NCBI GenBank assembly: GCA_963828405.1
Contig: CAWHEG010000031.1
Coordinates: 3,224,001-3,288,000, forward strand
Length of the DNA: 64,000 nt
DNA from: JANMJD01 sp963828405
GTDB taxonomy: Bacteria > Actinomycetota > Acidimicrobiia > Acidimicrobiales > Ilumatobacteraceae
Direction: 5' to 3'
Translations under genes and position numbers: made by a program
The notes under the pieces: generated by a model
Told to the model about the DNA's origin: nothing
What the model saw: only the letters and a program-made list of their open reading frames with translations
Databases searched by the model: none
In this document: piece after piece, positions 18,087-26,798 of the stretch
Numbering within the stretch: the stretch's first letter is position 1
Layout of the letters: every line of letters starts with the position of its first letter

Positions 18087-19274
18087 CTAGGCGATCGCCG
18101 CCAACGGGTCGGCTCCCTCCGATGAACGCCCGATGAACTCGCCGAGCTCCACGCCGAGCAGGGCGGCGGCCTGGGCGACGCCCGGTTCACCGTCGGCCGC
18201 CGCGGCATCGACGGCGGCCAGCGCCCCGGGGGTGTCGAGGTCGTCGTCGAGGCGCCGCCTCACCAGGTCGATCACCGGGCCGGGGGCGGCGCCGGCGGCC
18301 GCCTTCCACAGCTCGAGGCGCGCCGCGGCGCGCGGCATCAGCTCCTCGTCCCACGACCACGACCGGCGGTAGTGGTGCTCGATGATCGCCAGGCGGATGG
18401 CCCGGGCGTCCCAGAGCTCGCGCAGCTTGTCGACGAACACCAGGTTGCCGAGGCTCTTCGACATCTTGTGCCCGTCCATGTAGACCATCGCCACGTGCAT
18501 CCAGTGCCTGACGAACGGTTCGCCGGTCGCCGCCTCGGACTGGGCGCGTTCGCACTCGTGGTGGGGGAAGATCAAGTCGGCGCCGCCCCCGTGCAGATCG
18601 ATCGTCGTGCCGAGCTCGCGCAACGCCAGTGCCGAGCACTCGATGTGCCACCCGGGGCGACCGGCGCCCCACATCGTGTCCCAGGCGGGTTCGTCGGGGG
18701 CGGACGGATGCCACAGGACGAAGTCGAGGGGGTGGCGCTTGTTCGGGTCGGTCACGTTTCCGCCGCGTTCGGCCGCGTACTCGAGCATCTGGGCCTCGGA
18801 GTAGTTGCTCAGCGACCCGAACGAGGGGAACCGGGAGACGTCGAAGTAGACCGAGTTGCCCGACTCGTAGGCCAGCCCTCGGTCGAGGACCATCCCGATG
18901 AACCCGCGGATGTCGGGGATCGCCGACGACGCCCGCGGCGTGGAGTGCACCGGCAGCACGTTGAGCGCCACCATGTCCCGTTCGAAGCGCGCCTCCTCGC
19001 CGGCCGCCAGATCGAGGTAGTGCACGCCGAGCTGGCGGGCCCTGGCGAACAGCGGGTCGTCGACGTCGGTCACGTTCCGCACGCAGCGCACGACATGACC
19101 CCGGTCGATCAGCCGACGGGTGAGCACGTCGTAGACGACGTACACGGTGGCATGCCCCAGGTGGGTGGCGTCGTAGGGCGTGATCCCGCAGGTGTACATC
19201 GAGACCTGCTGACCGGGTACGAACGGCACGACCGCCTGGCGGGCGGTGTCGTAGAGGCGCATCGGCATCGGCAA
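18087..19274 (-). CDS. mshC: Cysteine:1-D-myo-inosityl 2-amino-2-deoxy-alpha-D-glucopyranoside ligase (mycothiol MshC)
   Basis: A 395-residue class I synthetase-like ligase that joins cysteine to GlcN-Ins in mycothiol synthesis. Visible features: CGITPYDATHLGHA (HIGH motif as HLGH, with the zinc Cys), NVTDVDD, WHIECSALAL (zinc ligands), GGGADLIFPHHE, and DGHKMSKS. The sequence CGITPYDATHLGHA is the MshC version rather than the CysS version (CGPTVYD...), and the length fits MshC (about 410) better than CysS (about 460). Confidence that it is MshC and not a second cysteinyl-tRNA synthetase is fairly high. Directly downstream of npdG with a 9-bp gap. Confidence 0.85.
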   Translation of the reverse strand: MPMPMRLYDTARQAVVPFVPGQQVSMYTCGITPYDATHLGHATVYVVYDVLTRRLIDRGHVVRCVRNVTDVDDPLFARARQLGVHYLDLAAGEEARFERDMVALNVLPVHSTPRASSAIPDIRGFIGMVLDRGLAYESGNSVYFDVSRFPSFGSLSNYSEAQMLEYAAERGGNVTDPNKRHPLDFVLWHPSAPDEPAWDTMWGAGRPGWHIECSALALRELGTTIDLHGGGADLIFPHHECERAQSEAATGEPFVRHWMHVAMVYMDGHKMSKSLGNLVFVDKLRELWDARAIRLAIIEHHYRRSWSWDEELMPRAAARLELWKAAAGAAPGPVIDLVRRRLDDDLDTPGALAAVDAAAADGEPGVAQAAALLGVELGEFIGRSSEGADPLAAIA

Positions 19275-19283
19275 CGCCGTTCC

Positions 19284-19940
19284 TCAGATCTTGATGCCGG
19301 TGAGCTTGGGGGCGACGCGGGTCTTGTACCGGACGTTCAGCTGGAGCAGCACCGCCGTGAACGCCTCGATGGCCGTGGCGTTGGACAGTTCCCCGGCGTC
19401 GAGCGGCCGGCATCCGGGGATGCGCCGCACGATCTCACTCACCTCGGCCGTCGCCGTCGGGTCGTCGGAGCAGATCAGCACGTCGGAGTCGATCGGCGAG
19501 CCGAGATGCCCCAGCTCCTTGGCCGGGAGGTGGTGGAACGCGGCGACCACCCGGCAGCCGGGCACGGCGACCTGCACATGGGCGGCGACGCTCCCCCGGG
19601 GCGGCACCAGCGGTTGGAACTCGTGGCCGACGCGCACGAGCGCGTTGGCCATGCTGACGACGATCTTGCCTTGGAGCAGCTTGGCCTGCTCCTGGGCGGT
19701 CGTCGCCGCCGAGTCCCACGGGGTGGCGATGACGATCAGGTCGCACGTCGCCGCCGCCTCGTTGTCCCCGGCCTCGATCGTCAGGTGGAGATCGGGCCAC
19801 TGCTCGAACAGCCGGTCGCGGGTCTCCATCGCCCGGTACTTCGAGCGTGAGCCGAGGACCACCTCGTACCCCACCGAGGCGAGCCGGGCGCCGAGCGCCG
19901 AACCGGCGGGACCCGTGCCGCCGAAGATTCCGATACGCAT
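19284..19940 (-). CDS. npdG: NADPH-dependent F420 reductase
   Basis: A 218-residue Rossmann protein that moves a hydride between NADPH and coenzyme F420. The N-terminus MRIGIFGGTGPAGSALG is the nucleotide-binding loop typical of NpdG/Fno. Further NpdG-like stretches are VVLGSRS, VIATPWDSA, and AAFHHLPAKEL. The ATG at 19940 starts exactly at the Rossmann strand. It supplies reduced F420 that could be used by the LLM oxidoreductase at 22.7-23.6 kb. Divergent from fabI with 76 bp between. Confidence 0.88.
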   Translation of the reverse strand: MRIGIFGGTGPAGSALGARLASVGYEVVLGSRSKYRAMETRDRLFEQWPDLHLTIEAGDNEAAATCDLIVIATPWDSAATTAQEQAKLLQGKIVVSMANALVRVGHEFQPLVPPRGSVAAHVQVAVPGCRVVAAFHHLPAKELGHLGSPIDSDVLICSDDPTATAEVSEIVRRIPGCRPLDAGELSNATAIEAFTAVLLQLNVRYKTRVAPKLTGIKI

Positions 19941-20016
19941 GGCCTGAGAGCCTTGCACACCGTGACCTGAACCGGACCAGCCCGGGCGAGTGGCATCGGC
20001 GGCTACGGTCGGGCGC

Positions 20017-20783
20017 ATGGGACTGCTCGACGACAAGAAGATCGTGATCACCGGTGTCCTCACCGACGCCTCGCTCGCCTTCGGGGTGGCCAAGCTCGCC
20101 GTCGAAGAGGGCGCCGAGATCGTGCTGACCGGCGCTGGCCGGGCGCTGTCGCTGACCGAACGCACCGCGCGCAAGCTCCCCGTCACGCCCGCCGTCTACG
20201 AGTTCGATGTCACCCAACCCGCGCACGGGATCAAGGTCCGCGAGGCGCTGCAGTCCTCGTGGGGCCGGGTCGACGGCGTGCTCCATGCCATCGGATTCGC
20301 CCCCGAAGCATGCCTGGGCGACGATTTCATGGCCGCCACCTGGGACGATGTCGCCGTCGCCATGCACGTCTCGGCCTTCTCGCTGAAGGCGCTCGCCGAC
20401 GCCTTCGTGCCGCTGATGAGCGCGGGCGGCTCGATCGTCGGGCTCGACTTCGACAACACGGTCGCCTGGCCGGCGTACAACTGGATGGGCGTCGCCAAGT
20501 CGGCGCTCGAGTCGGCGAACCGCTACCTGGCCAAGGCGCTCGGGCCGCAGGGCATCCGCTCGAACCTGGTGGCGGCCGGCCCGATCAAGACGATCGCCGC
20601 CAAGTCGATCCCCGGGTTCAAGAAGTTCGAGGACGTGTGGGACGACCGCGCCCCCTCGGCTGGGACGTCACCGACTCCAGCGCCGTGGCCAAGGCGTGCG
20701 TGGCCTTGCTCTCGGACTGGTTCCCGATGACCACCGGCTCGATGATCCACGTCGACGGCGGCTTCCACGCCACAGGCGTCTGA
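20017..20783 (+). CDS. fabI: Enoyl-[acyl-carrier-protein] reductase (NADH), one apparent frameshift
   Basis: FabI/InhA-type SDR that reduces enoyl-ACP in fatty-acid elongation. N-terminus MGLLDDKKIVITGV, then HAIGFAPE, the catalytic Tyr/Lys pair in YNWMGVAKSALES, and the C-terminal MTTGSMIHVDGGFHATG. Frame 1 is open to about 20655 and continues in frame 3. The shift sits in a C-run (20651-20655) that is five long where six are needed to read DRAPLGWDV. A homopolymer deletion in the assembly is the likely cause, because FabI is normally essential. Full length about 255 residues. Confidence 0.88.
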
Positions 20784-20795
20784 CGCCCGCCGCCG

Positions 20796-21650
20796 TCACG
20801 GTGCGCTGGTCGGGCCGGGGGCGCCGGGTGGCCCGGTCGCCGTCGTGGCCACCGGGCGGGGCGGGAACAGCGTCGTCGACGAGGGGTCCGGAACGGTGCT
20901 GGGCCGGGTCAGGGTGATCGGTGGGCCGGTGGTCGTCGTCGGCCGGACGGTGGTCGTCGTCTCTCCCGGGCTCGTCGGGGGCGCCGATGTCGTCGTCGCT
21001 CCGACGGCCGGTGTGGTGGGCGGACGGGTGTCGGGAGGGACGGTGGGAACGACGAGGATCGCGGGATCGAGGCCGCAATCGGCGAACACGTCGGTGACGA
21101 GCAGTCGGAGCGCGGGATCGGCGGGGATCTCACCCGATTCGCCTGCCCCGAAGCGGTACATCCCGCCGATCCCCAGGCGCTGACGTTCGACCTGGTAGAC
21201 GCAGGCGGCCTCGGCGGCAGTGGCGCCGGCGTTGATCAGCGTCGAGGACCCGATGAGCGCGGTCTGCTCCCCGTCGATGCACGCATCGAAGGCGGCGAAG
21301 ATGGCGTCCTGCACGTCAGGCGGCTGCTCGCCGATGATCCCGTCGACGCCGATCGCGGCGAACGCCGCGTCGTCGACACCGGCGAGCAGGCCTTGGCGCA
21401 CGCACGACTCCGTGGTGGCGGGGAACACCAGCCCGACACCGGCGAAGACGGCCCGGATCACCCGGTCGGCGACGAACTCGGGCGTCAGCTCCCCGTCCGG
21501 CAGGGTGGCGTCCGGCGGGACGAGCGACTCGTCGGACGCCGCGCCGGCAAGGTCGCCGGAGCCGCCGCCGGAGTCCTTCGTACAGGCCCACATCGTCGCC
21601 ATCGCCACCGGCACGACCAGCGCGGCGACGCGACGATGGAACGAATGCAC
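20796..21650 (-). CDS. Hypothetical lipoprotein with Pro/Thr-rich C-terminus
   Basis: From the GTG at 21650 this is 284 residues. The N-terminus has a short basic start (HSFHRRV), a hydrophobic core and a lipobox-like MATMWAC at residues 17-23. The central 150 residues are soluble with several Cys (ESCVRQG, FDACIDG, EAACVYQ, FADCGLD), suggesting extracytoplasmic disulfides. The last 70 residues are almost only Pro, Thr, Ser, Ala and Gly, like a cell-wall-spanning linker, although such linkers are usually N-terminal. No named family. Ends 13 bp from the convergent fabI. Confidence 0.7.
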   Translation of the reverse strand: MHSFHRRVAALVVPVAMATMWACTKDSGGGSGDLAGAASDESLVPPDATLPDGELTPEFVADRVIRAVFAGVGLVFPATTESCVRQGLLAGVDDAAFAAIGVDGIIGEQPPDVQDAIFAAFDACIDGEQTALIGSSTLINAGATAAEAACVYQVERQRLGIGGMYRFGAGESGEIPADPALRLLVTDVFADCGLDPAILVVPTVPPDTRPPTTPAVGATTTSAPPTSPGETTTTVRPTTTTGPPITLTRPSTVPDPSSTTLFPPRPVATTATGPPGAPGPTSAP

Positions 21651-21706
21651 GGCCGGCAGTCTGCCAGCTCCCCTCCTGCTGCGGCAGCACATGGCAGACT
21701 CACGGG

Positions 21707-22126
21707 GTGAACATCGACACTCGCAAGTGGTTCGACCGCAGCCAGCCCCAGACGCTGCAGATCGCCACCTGGCTGCTCTACCTGAACGCGTTCTTCCAGC
21801 TCCTCGACTTCGTCGACCTGCTCCGCACGCCGTTCTACGGCATCGCCGATCTCTTCGATCCGGGCCGTGGCGGACTGATGTTCTGGGTCCTGGGCATCCC
21901 GCTCAACGTGCTGGCGGGATTGTTGATGGCCAACGACCGCAAGCTCGGCTACCGCCTGGCCCTCGCCGGGGCGTTCTGGCCGTTCCTCACCCGCTTCTAC
22001 TACAGCGACTTCAGCTTCGGGGCGATCTTCGACGCCCGCACGATCACCCTGATCTTCGAGATCGCCCTGTGCGCCCTGCTCCTCCACCCCCAGAGCCGCG
22101 ACCACCAGCGCATCTGGTTCAAGTGA
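21707..22126 (+). CDS. Hypothetical membrane protein, about four helices
   Basis: A 139-residue integral membrane protein with hydrophobic stretches at about 19-38, 57-74, 81-98 and 110-127. It has no charged catalytic motif and I recognise no family. GTG start at 21707; the gene is 57 bp from the divergent lipoprotein gene and 35 bp ahead of the MaoC gene on the same strand, so the latter two may be co-transcribed. Confidence 0.7.
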   Translation: MNIDTRKWFDRSQPQTLQIATWLLYLNAFFQLLDFVDLLRTPFYGIADLFDPGRGGLMFWVLGIPLNVLAGLLMANDRKLGYRLALAGAFWPFLTRFYYSDFSFGAIFDARTITLIFEIALCALLLHPQSRDHQRIWFK

Positions 22127-22160
22127 CGGTGCCCACGGCGGCGCGTGGCACACTGCACCG

Positions 22161-22622
22161 ATGGCAGCACGCAGGATCAACGGCGTCGATGAGCTCAAGG
22201 GCCTGATCGGCGAACATCTCGGGTACAGCGACTACCTCGAGATCACCCAGGAACGGGTCAACCAGTTCGCCGAGGCGACGGGCGACCACCAGTGGATCCA
22301 CGTCGACGTGGAGCGGGCCAAGGCCGAGAGCCCGTTCGGCGGGCCCATCGCCCACGGGTACCTGACGCTCTCGCTCGGCCCCGTCCTCGCCCCCCAGATC
22401 TACAGCCTGAGCGGGTTCACGATGGGCGTCAACTACGGCTGCAACAAGGTGCGCTTCATGTCGCCCGTCCCGGTCGGCGCCCGGCTCCGCCTCGGGGTGA
22501 CCCTGCTCGGTGTCGAGGACATCGCCGGCGGGATCCAGAACACGATGCTGTTCTCCTTCGAGTGCGAGGGCAGCGCCAAGCCGTCGTGCGTGGCCGAGCT
22601 GATCTTCCGCAGCTACACCTGA
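22161..22622 (+). CDS. MaoC-like (R)-specific enoyl-CoA hydratase
   Basis: A 153-residue hot-dog-fold hydratase. The MaoC signature is clear: FAEATGDHQWIHVD near residues 36-49 holds the catalytic Asp/His, and PIAHGYLTLSL near 62-72 is the overhanging segment. It hydrates trans-2-enoyl-CoA (or ACP) to the 3-hydroxy form, in fatty-acid oxidation or PHA-type supply. ATG start. The 3' end faces the LLM oxidoreductase gene 35 bp away. Confidence 0.88.
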   Translation: MAARRINGVDELKGLIGEHLGYSDYLEITQERVNQFAEATGDHQWIHVDVERAKAESPFGGPIAHGYLTLSLGPVLAPQIYSLSGFTMGVNYGCNKVRFMSPVPVGARLRLGVTLLGVEDIAGGIQNTMLFSFECEGSAKPSCVAELIFRSYT

Positions 22623-22657
22623 TCGGGCGTATGCCGGGACCCGCGTGCACCGGCGCC

Positions 22658-23616
22658 TCAGCGGAAGTTCGGCATGACCCGGGTGGCGAACAGCTCGAGG
22701 GTCTCGGTGGACGGGTAGTCGGCGTTCCACGGGACGAACCCGCCGCAGCCGAGGTCGATGTACTGCTGGACCTTCTCGGCCACCTGGTCGGGGGTGCCGA
22801 CGAGGTGGGCTGCCCGCCAGGCCACCGGGTCCTCGACGAACCGGCTGCGCGCCGCATCGACCTCGGCCTGCGTCTCGCGGATGAAGATCTCGGGCGACCA
22901 TGTCTTGCGGATCGTGTCGTAGTCACGGCCCACGGCGGCGCAGTGGCCCTTGAGCACCTCGCACTTGTGGGTGAACTCCTCGGGCGTGCCGCCGAAGTTC
23001 GAGCAGTCGCCGTGCTGGGCGACGACCCGCAACGTGAGCTGCTCCCCCCGCCCCCGATCCAGATCGGAGGGTGGGGCTGCTGGACGGGCTTGGGGTCGCA
23101 GTTCGCCCTGGTCAACTCGTAGTACTGGCCCCGATAGCTCGTGTCGGTCTCGGTCCACATCGAGCGCACGATCTCCACCGTCTCGCGCAGCATGCCGATC
23201 CGGTCCTTCGGTTTGGGGAAGTCGTAGCCGTAGGCCCGGTACTCGTTCTCGTACCACCCGGCGCCGATCCCCCAGTCGAGCCGTCCGCCGGAGATCACGT
23301 CGATCGTCGAGGTGACCTTGGCGAGCAGACCGGGGTTGCGGTAGCTCGTGCACCCGACCATCTGGCCCAAGCGGATCCGGTTCGTGCGCTGGCTGATGGC
23401 GGCGATCACCGTCCAGCACTCGAACACGGCCTCGTGGGCCGGGCGGGGCACGTTGTGGAAGTGGTCGTACACCCAGATCGAGTCGTACCCGAGCTCCTCG
23501 GCGCGCACGGCGATCTCGAGCGACTTCGCCCACTTCGCCGTGGGATCGTCGATCGACGCCAGCTCCATCTTCCAGCCCTGGGGGATGAATGCACCGAAGA
23601 TCACGTCGTTGGCCAT
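22658..23616 (-). CDS. LLM-class F420-dependent oxidoreductase, one apparent frameshift
   Basis: A bacterial luciferase-like TIM-barrel flavin/F420 enzyme of about 319 residues. N-terminal block FGAFIPQGW, then YDSIWVYDHFHN, GQMVGCTSYRNPGLLAK, the DWGIGAGWYENEYRAYG signature and PIWIGGGG. After that the frame breaks and continues with EQLTLRVVAQHGD in another frame to the end (VMPNFR). The break coincides with a run of six C on the plus strand (23044-23049) where seven would restore the frame. Members use reduced F420 on diverse substrates, so the reaction is not predictable. Co-occurs with npdG 3 kb away. Confidence 0.85.
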
Positions 23617-23708
23617 GACGGCGAAGTTAGAGGACGCGGCCGACCCCACCGGTGTTCGACCGTGCGTGGCGGGGTGACATGACGGAACGACGCGTGGCGC
23701 CCGGGCTG

Positions 23709-24881
23709 TCACGTCTGCAGCCGGATCGCCTTGCGGATCGGGTCGCCGCGGATGTGGGTCGTGATCGCGGCGTTGTCGGGGGTGGTCACCACGACGGCAC
23801 CGTCGCGGAGGAGCTCGAGTTCCCAGCCGGGACGGTGGATCTGATGGTGGTGGCGGGAGCACAGCAGCACGAGGTTGGACAGCTCGGTGAGCCCCATGTG
23901 CCGCCAGAACCGGACATGGTGGGCCTGGCACCAGGCAACCTTTCGGTCACACCCGGGATACCGGCAGCCGCGATCGCGTTTGGCCACGGCACGGAACATG
24001 TCGAGTGGGACGGTGCGAGTGGTGCGTCCGACGCCGAGCGGGATTCCGCCGGACATCAGGAACCCCTGCAGGTCGGCATCGCACAGGTATGCGTCGGTGG
24101 CCGGCGCGGTGAGCGGGCCGCCGGCGACGGTGGAGCCGCAACACGCCGGTTGCCGGAGCTGGTCGGCGTCGAGGGCGATCTCGACATGGGGGCGATGGCG
24201 TGGCGTGCCCTCGCGTTCGTGATTGGCGTTGAAGAACGCACAGACGTCGGTGAGTGCGTCGGCATTGCGTTCGGCGTAGGTGCGCGAGTCGGCCGCGCCC
24301 TCCCACGACGACGCCGTGGCGACGGCCCGCTCGAGCTCGGCCGCGCCCCTGGAGTCGAGCGTGAACCGGCCGACCAGGCTGCCGTCGCCGGCCCGACCGA
24401 ACGACAACTCGCGCTCGGGCAGTTCGGGTTCGGGACCCTCGACGAGCGCCTCGGCCCGCTGCCGCCACGCCCGGCAGGCGTGTTCGGCGTCGCGCACGGT
24501 CAGTGGGGCGACGATCTCGACGAGCGCGGCCTGGTGCTCGTCGAACACAGGTTGAGTGTGCACGGTGACGTTCATCTGCATCGCTCGCACCTGCCCCGCC
24601 GACAGCTTCGCCGTGACGGCGGCAACCGCGACGGCCTCGTGGCGGTGGAGGAAGCGACCCCGGCGTACCAGAGCGGTGGCGTCACCGTCGGAGATGCGGC
24701 AGTGGTGGCGCAACCACGCGGCCATGCTCACCGAGCCGTCGAGGCCGTAGTCGCCCTGTGCATCGAGCCGCGCCACGGCTATGGCCAGACTTGCCGCCGA
24801 CCGTTCGTGGAGAGCCCATGCAGTGGCGAACTCATCCAACGAGAGCGTGCCCTCGTCCAGGGTTTCCGCCACCGAAGCCAT
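23709..24881 (-). CDS. DUF222 / HNH endonuclease signature protein (13E12 repeat family)
   Basis: A 390-residue protein from the ATG at 24881 (an in-frame GTG lies five codons upstream). The N-terminal two-thirds is the DUF222 helical domain typical of actinobacterial REP13E12 proteins; the C-terminus holds an HNH module, CRYPGCDRKVAWCQAHHVRFW ... NLVLLCSRHHHQIH, with the expected Cys and His ligands. These genes are multicopy and lineage-specific in actinobacteria and are often linked to mobile or phage-like DNA; cleavage targets are unknown. It is divergent from the Rieske operon. Confidence 0.87.
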   Translation of the reverse strand: MASVAETLDEGTLSLDEFATAWALHERSAASLAIAVARLDAQGDYGLDGSVSMAAWLRHHCRISDGDATALVRRGRFLHRHEAVAVAAVTAKLSAGQVRAMQMNVTVHTQPVFDEHQAALVEIVAPLTVRDAEHACRAWRQRAEALVEGPEPELPERELSFGRAGDGSLVGRFTLDSRGAAELERAVATASSWEGAADSRTYAERNADALTDVCAFFNANHEREGTPRHRPHVEIALDADQLRQPACCGSTVAGGPLTAPATDAYLCDADLQGFLMSGGIPLGVGRTTRTVPLDMFRAVAKRDRGCRYPGCDRKVAWCQAHHVRFWRHMGLTELSNLVLLCSRHHHQIHRPGWELELLRDGAVVVTTPDNAAITTHIRGDPIRKAIRLQT

Positions 24882-25118
24882 GACACAATCGTACACCTGT
24901 TCGGTCGAAGACGCAAATCAAAACATTGCGTGAGCTGGGACTATGTTCGGCACAGCTGTCACTCGACGGCATCGAGCGGCGCCGGACAGTCAGACACCCC
25001 GGAACCTGCCAGTAGCTGATTGCCGGGAGTGGCGGCGGACGCGGTTGACCAGCGGAAGAATTGTGTTGACTCACGACGATTGTGAAACGGTCGAGCGATC
25101 TGGTGCTACTACGTCTTC

Positions 25119-26798
25119 ATGGATTCTGCGTTTGACCCTGAAGCATCCGGCTTGACGATCACTCGGCCGGTGCCCCTCGTCGAGCCGGTCAAGATCGGCG
25201 ACTGGGATCTGTTGGCGGATGGGACACCGACGGCGGCGTTCGTCGATGGCGTCGATCTGGTCGTCGTCCGTTGGGGCGACGAGCACAGTGTCCTGTCGGG
25301 CCGCTGCCGACATCGCGGCGCCCTGCTCGCCGATGGTCGTGTCGAGGGTGCCAACCTGGTGTGCGGGGTGCACGGGTGGGATTACCGGATGGACACCGGC
25401 GTGTCGAGCTACGACACTGCCGATCGACTGCGGCGCTTCCGCAGCACGGTCGACAATGGCGGCGTGTACGTCGACCGCGTCGAGCTCGTCGAGTACCGCA
25501 AGGTCGAGGGCCTCGCGCTGACCGGACCGGTCGACGAGTACGAACGCCACTACCTCAACGCCCACTCCGACACGGCGGAGGAGCCGTTCGTGGCCGGCAT
25601 CCACGAGTTGGCGTTGCACGGTCTGGACCGCGTCGGGCATCACGGTCCGGTGGCGGCGATGGGTGTCGAGCGGACGAGGCTGCCGTCGTGGGACGGCCTG
25701 CTGTTCGCGACGGCGCAGCTTTCCCGGTTCCCGTTGCTCGACGATGAGCCGGTCGGGACCGATGTCGTGATCGGTGCCAACGCCGTAGCGCCGCTGCGTC
25801 TCGACATTCCCGTGTTCGTCAGCGACATGAGTTTCGGCGCGTTGTCGCAGGAGGCCAAGACGGCCTTGGCCAAGGGGGCCCAGTTGGCGGGCACGGGGAT
25901 CTGTTCCGGTGAGGGCGGCATGCTGCCCGAGGAGCAGGCCGAGAACTCGCGGTACCTCTACGAACTCGCTTCCGGGGGATTCGGGTGGCGCGAGACGGTG
26001 CTCGACGAGGTCCAGGCGTTCCATCTCAAGTTCGGTCAGGGCGCCAAGACCGGCACCGGCGGGCACCTGCCCGGCCCGAAGGTGCGTGGCAGGATCGCCG
26101 AGGTGCGCGGCCTGGCCGAGGGTACCCCGGCGGTGTCGCCGGCCCGTTTCCGCCAGTTCGCCGATGTCGGGCAGATCGCCGAGTTCGTCGCCTGGGCCAA
26201 GGAGCGCTCGCACGGGATCCCGGTCGGCGCGAAGTTGTCGGCGCAGCATGTCGAGGCCGACATCGATGCTGCGTTGACGATCGGGTTCGACTACATCATC
26301 CTCGACGGACGCGGCGGTGGAACCGGAGCAGCACCGCGGCTGTTCAGGGACAACATCTCGGTTCCGACGATGGCCGCACTGGCGCGTGGTCGTCGGCATC
26401 TCGACCGCTGCGAACGGCCCGAGGTGACCTTGGTGGCGACCGGTGGGATCCGCACCGCAGCCGACATCGCCAAGGCCTTGGCGCTCGGTGCCGATGCCGT
26501 GGCGCTCGCCAACTCGGCACTGCAGGCGATCGGCTGTGTCGGGATGCGTGCCTGCAACACCGACCGGTGCCCGGTCGGGATCGCCACACAGGACCCGGTG
26601 CTGCGCGCCCGGCTCCCGGTCGACCGTGCGGCCGAACGTCTCGGTCGTTTCCTGACGGCGACGGTCGAACTGGTCTGCGTGCTCGCCCGGGCGTGCGGGC
26701 ACGCACACGTGTCTGATTTCGAACTCGGCGATCTGATCACGATCGATCGCGACCTTGCCGCGCTGACGGGTGTCGCCTACGCAGGAGTGGCCCGATGA
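25119..26798 (+). CDS. Rieske [2Fe-2S] domain fused to a glutamate-synthase-type FMN/[3Fe-4S] core
   Basis: A 559-residue fusion. Residues about 20-115 are a Rieske domain with C63-x-H65 and C82-x2-H85 as cluster ligands. Residues about 190-540 match the FMN-binding central domain of glutamate synthase: VFVSDMSFGALS, GTGICSGEGGMLPEE, KFGQGAKTGTGGHLPG, LDGRGGGTGAAP, and the [3Fe-4S] site C473-x5-C479-x4-C484 followed by PVGIATQDP. There is no glutamine amidotransferase domain, so it cannot take ammonia from glutamine as classical GltB does. It could pass electrons from the Rieske centre through the 3Fe-4S cluster to FMN. The stop overlaps the next start (ATGA at 26795-26798). Substrate unknown. 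Confidence 0.9.
   Translation: MDSAFDPEASGLTITRPVPLVEPVKIGDWDLLADGTPTAAFVDGVDLVVVRWGDEHSVLSGRCRHRGALLADGRVEGANLVCGVHGWDYRMDTGVSSYDTADRLRRFRSTVDNGGVYVDRVELVEYRKVEGLALTGPVDEYERHYLNAHSDTAEEPFVAGIHELALHGLDRVGHHGPVAAMGVERTRLPSWDGLLFATAQLSRFPLLDDEPVGTDVVIGANAVAPLRLDIPVFVSDMSFGALSQEAKTALAKGAQLAGTGICSGEGGMLPEEQAENSRYLYELASGGFGWRETVLDEVQAFHLKFGQGAKTGTGGHLPGPKVRGRIAEVRGLAEGTPAVSPARFRQFADVGQIAEFVAWAKERSHGIPVGAKLSAQHVEADIDAALTIGFDYIILDGRGGGTGAAPRLFRDNISVPTMAALARGRRHLDRCERPEVTLVATGGIRTAADIAKALALGADAVALANSALQAIGCVGMRACNTDRCPVGIATQDPVLRARLPVDRAAERLGRFLTATVELVCVLARACGHAHVSDFELGDLITIDRDLAALTGVAYAGVAR

Noticed and set aside
24884..25084. 9-bp inverted repeat CACAATCGT (24884-24892) / ACGATTGTG (25076-25084) flanking the divergent promoter region of the Rieske operon
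   Set aside because: The match does not extend beyond nine bases and such a match within 200 bp is not rare by chance. No promoter boxes line up with it.
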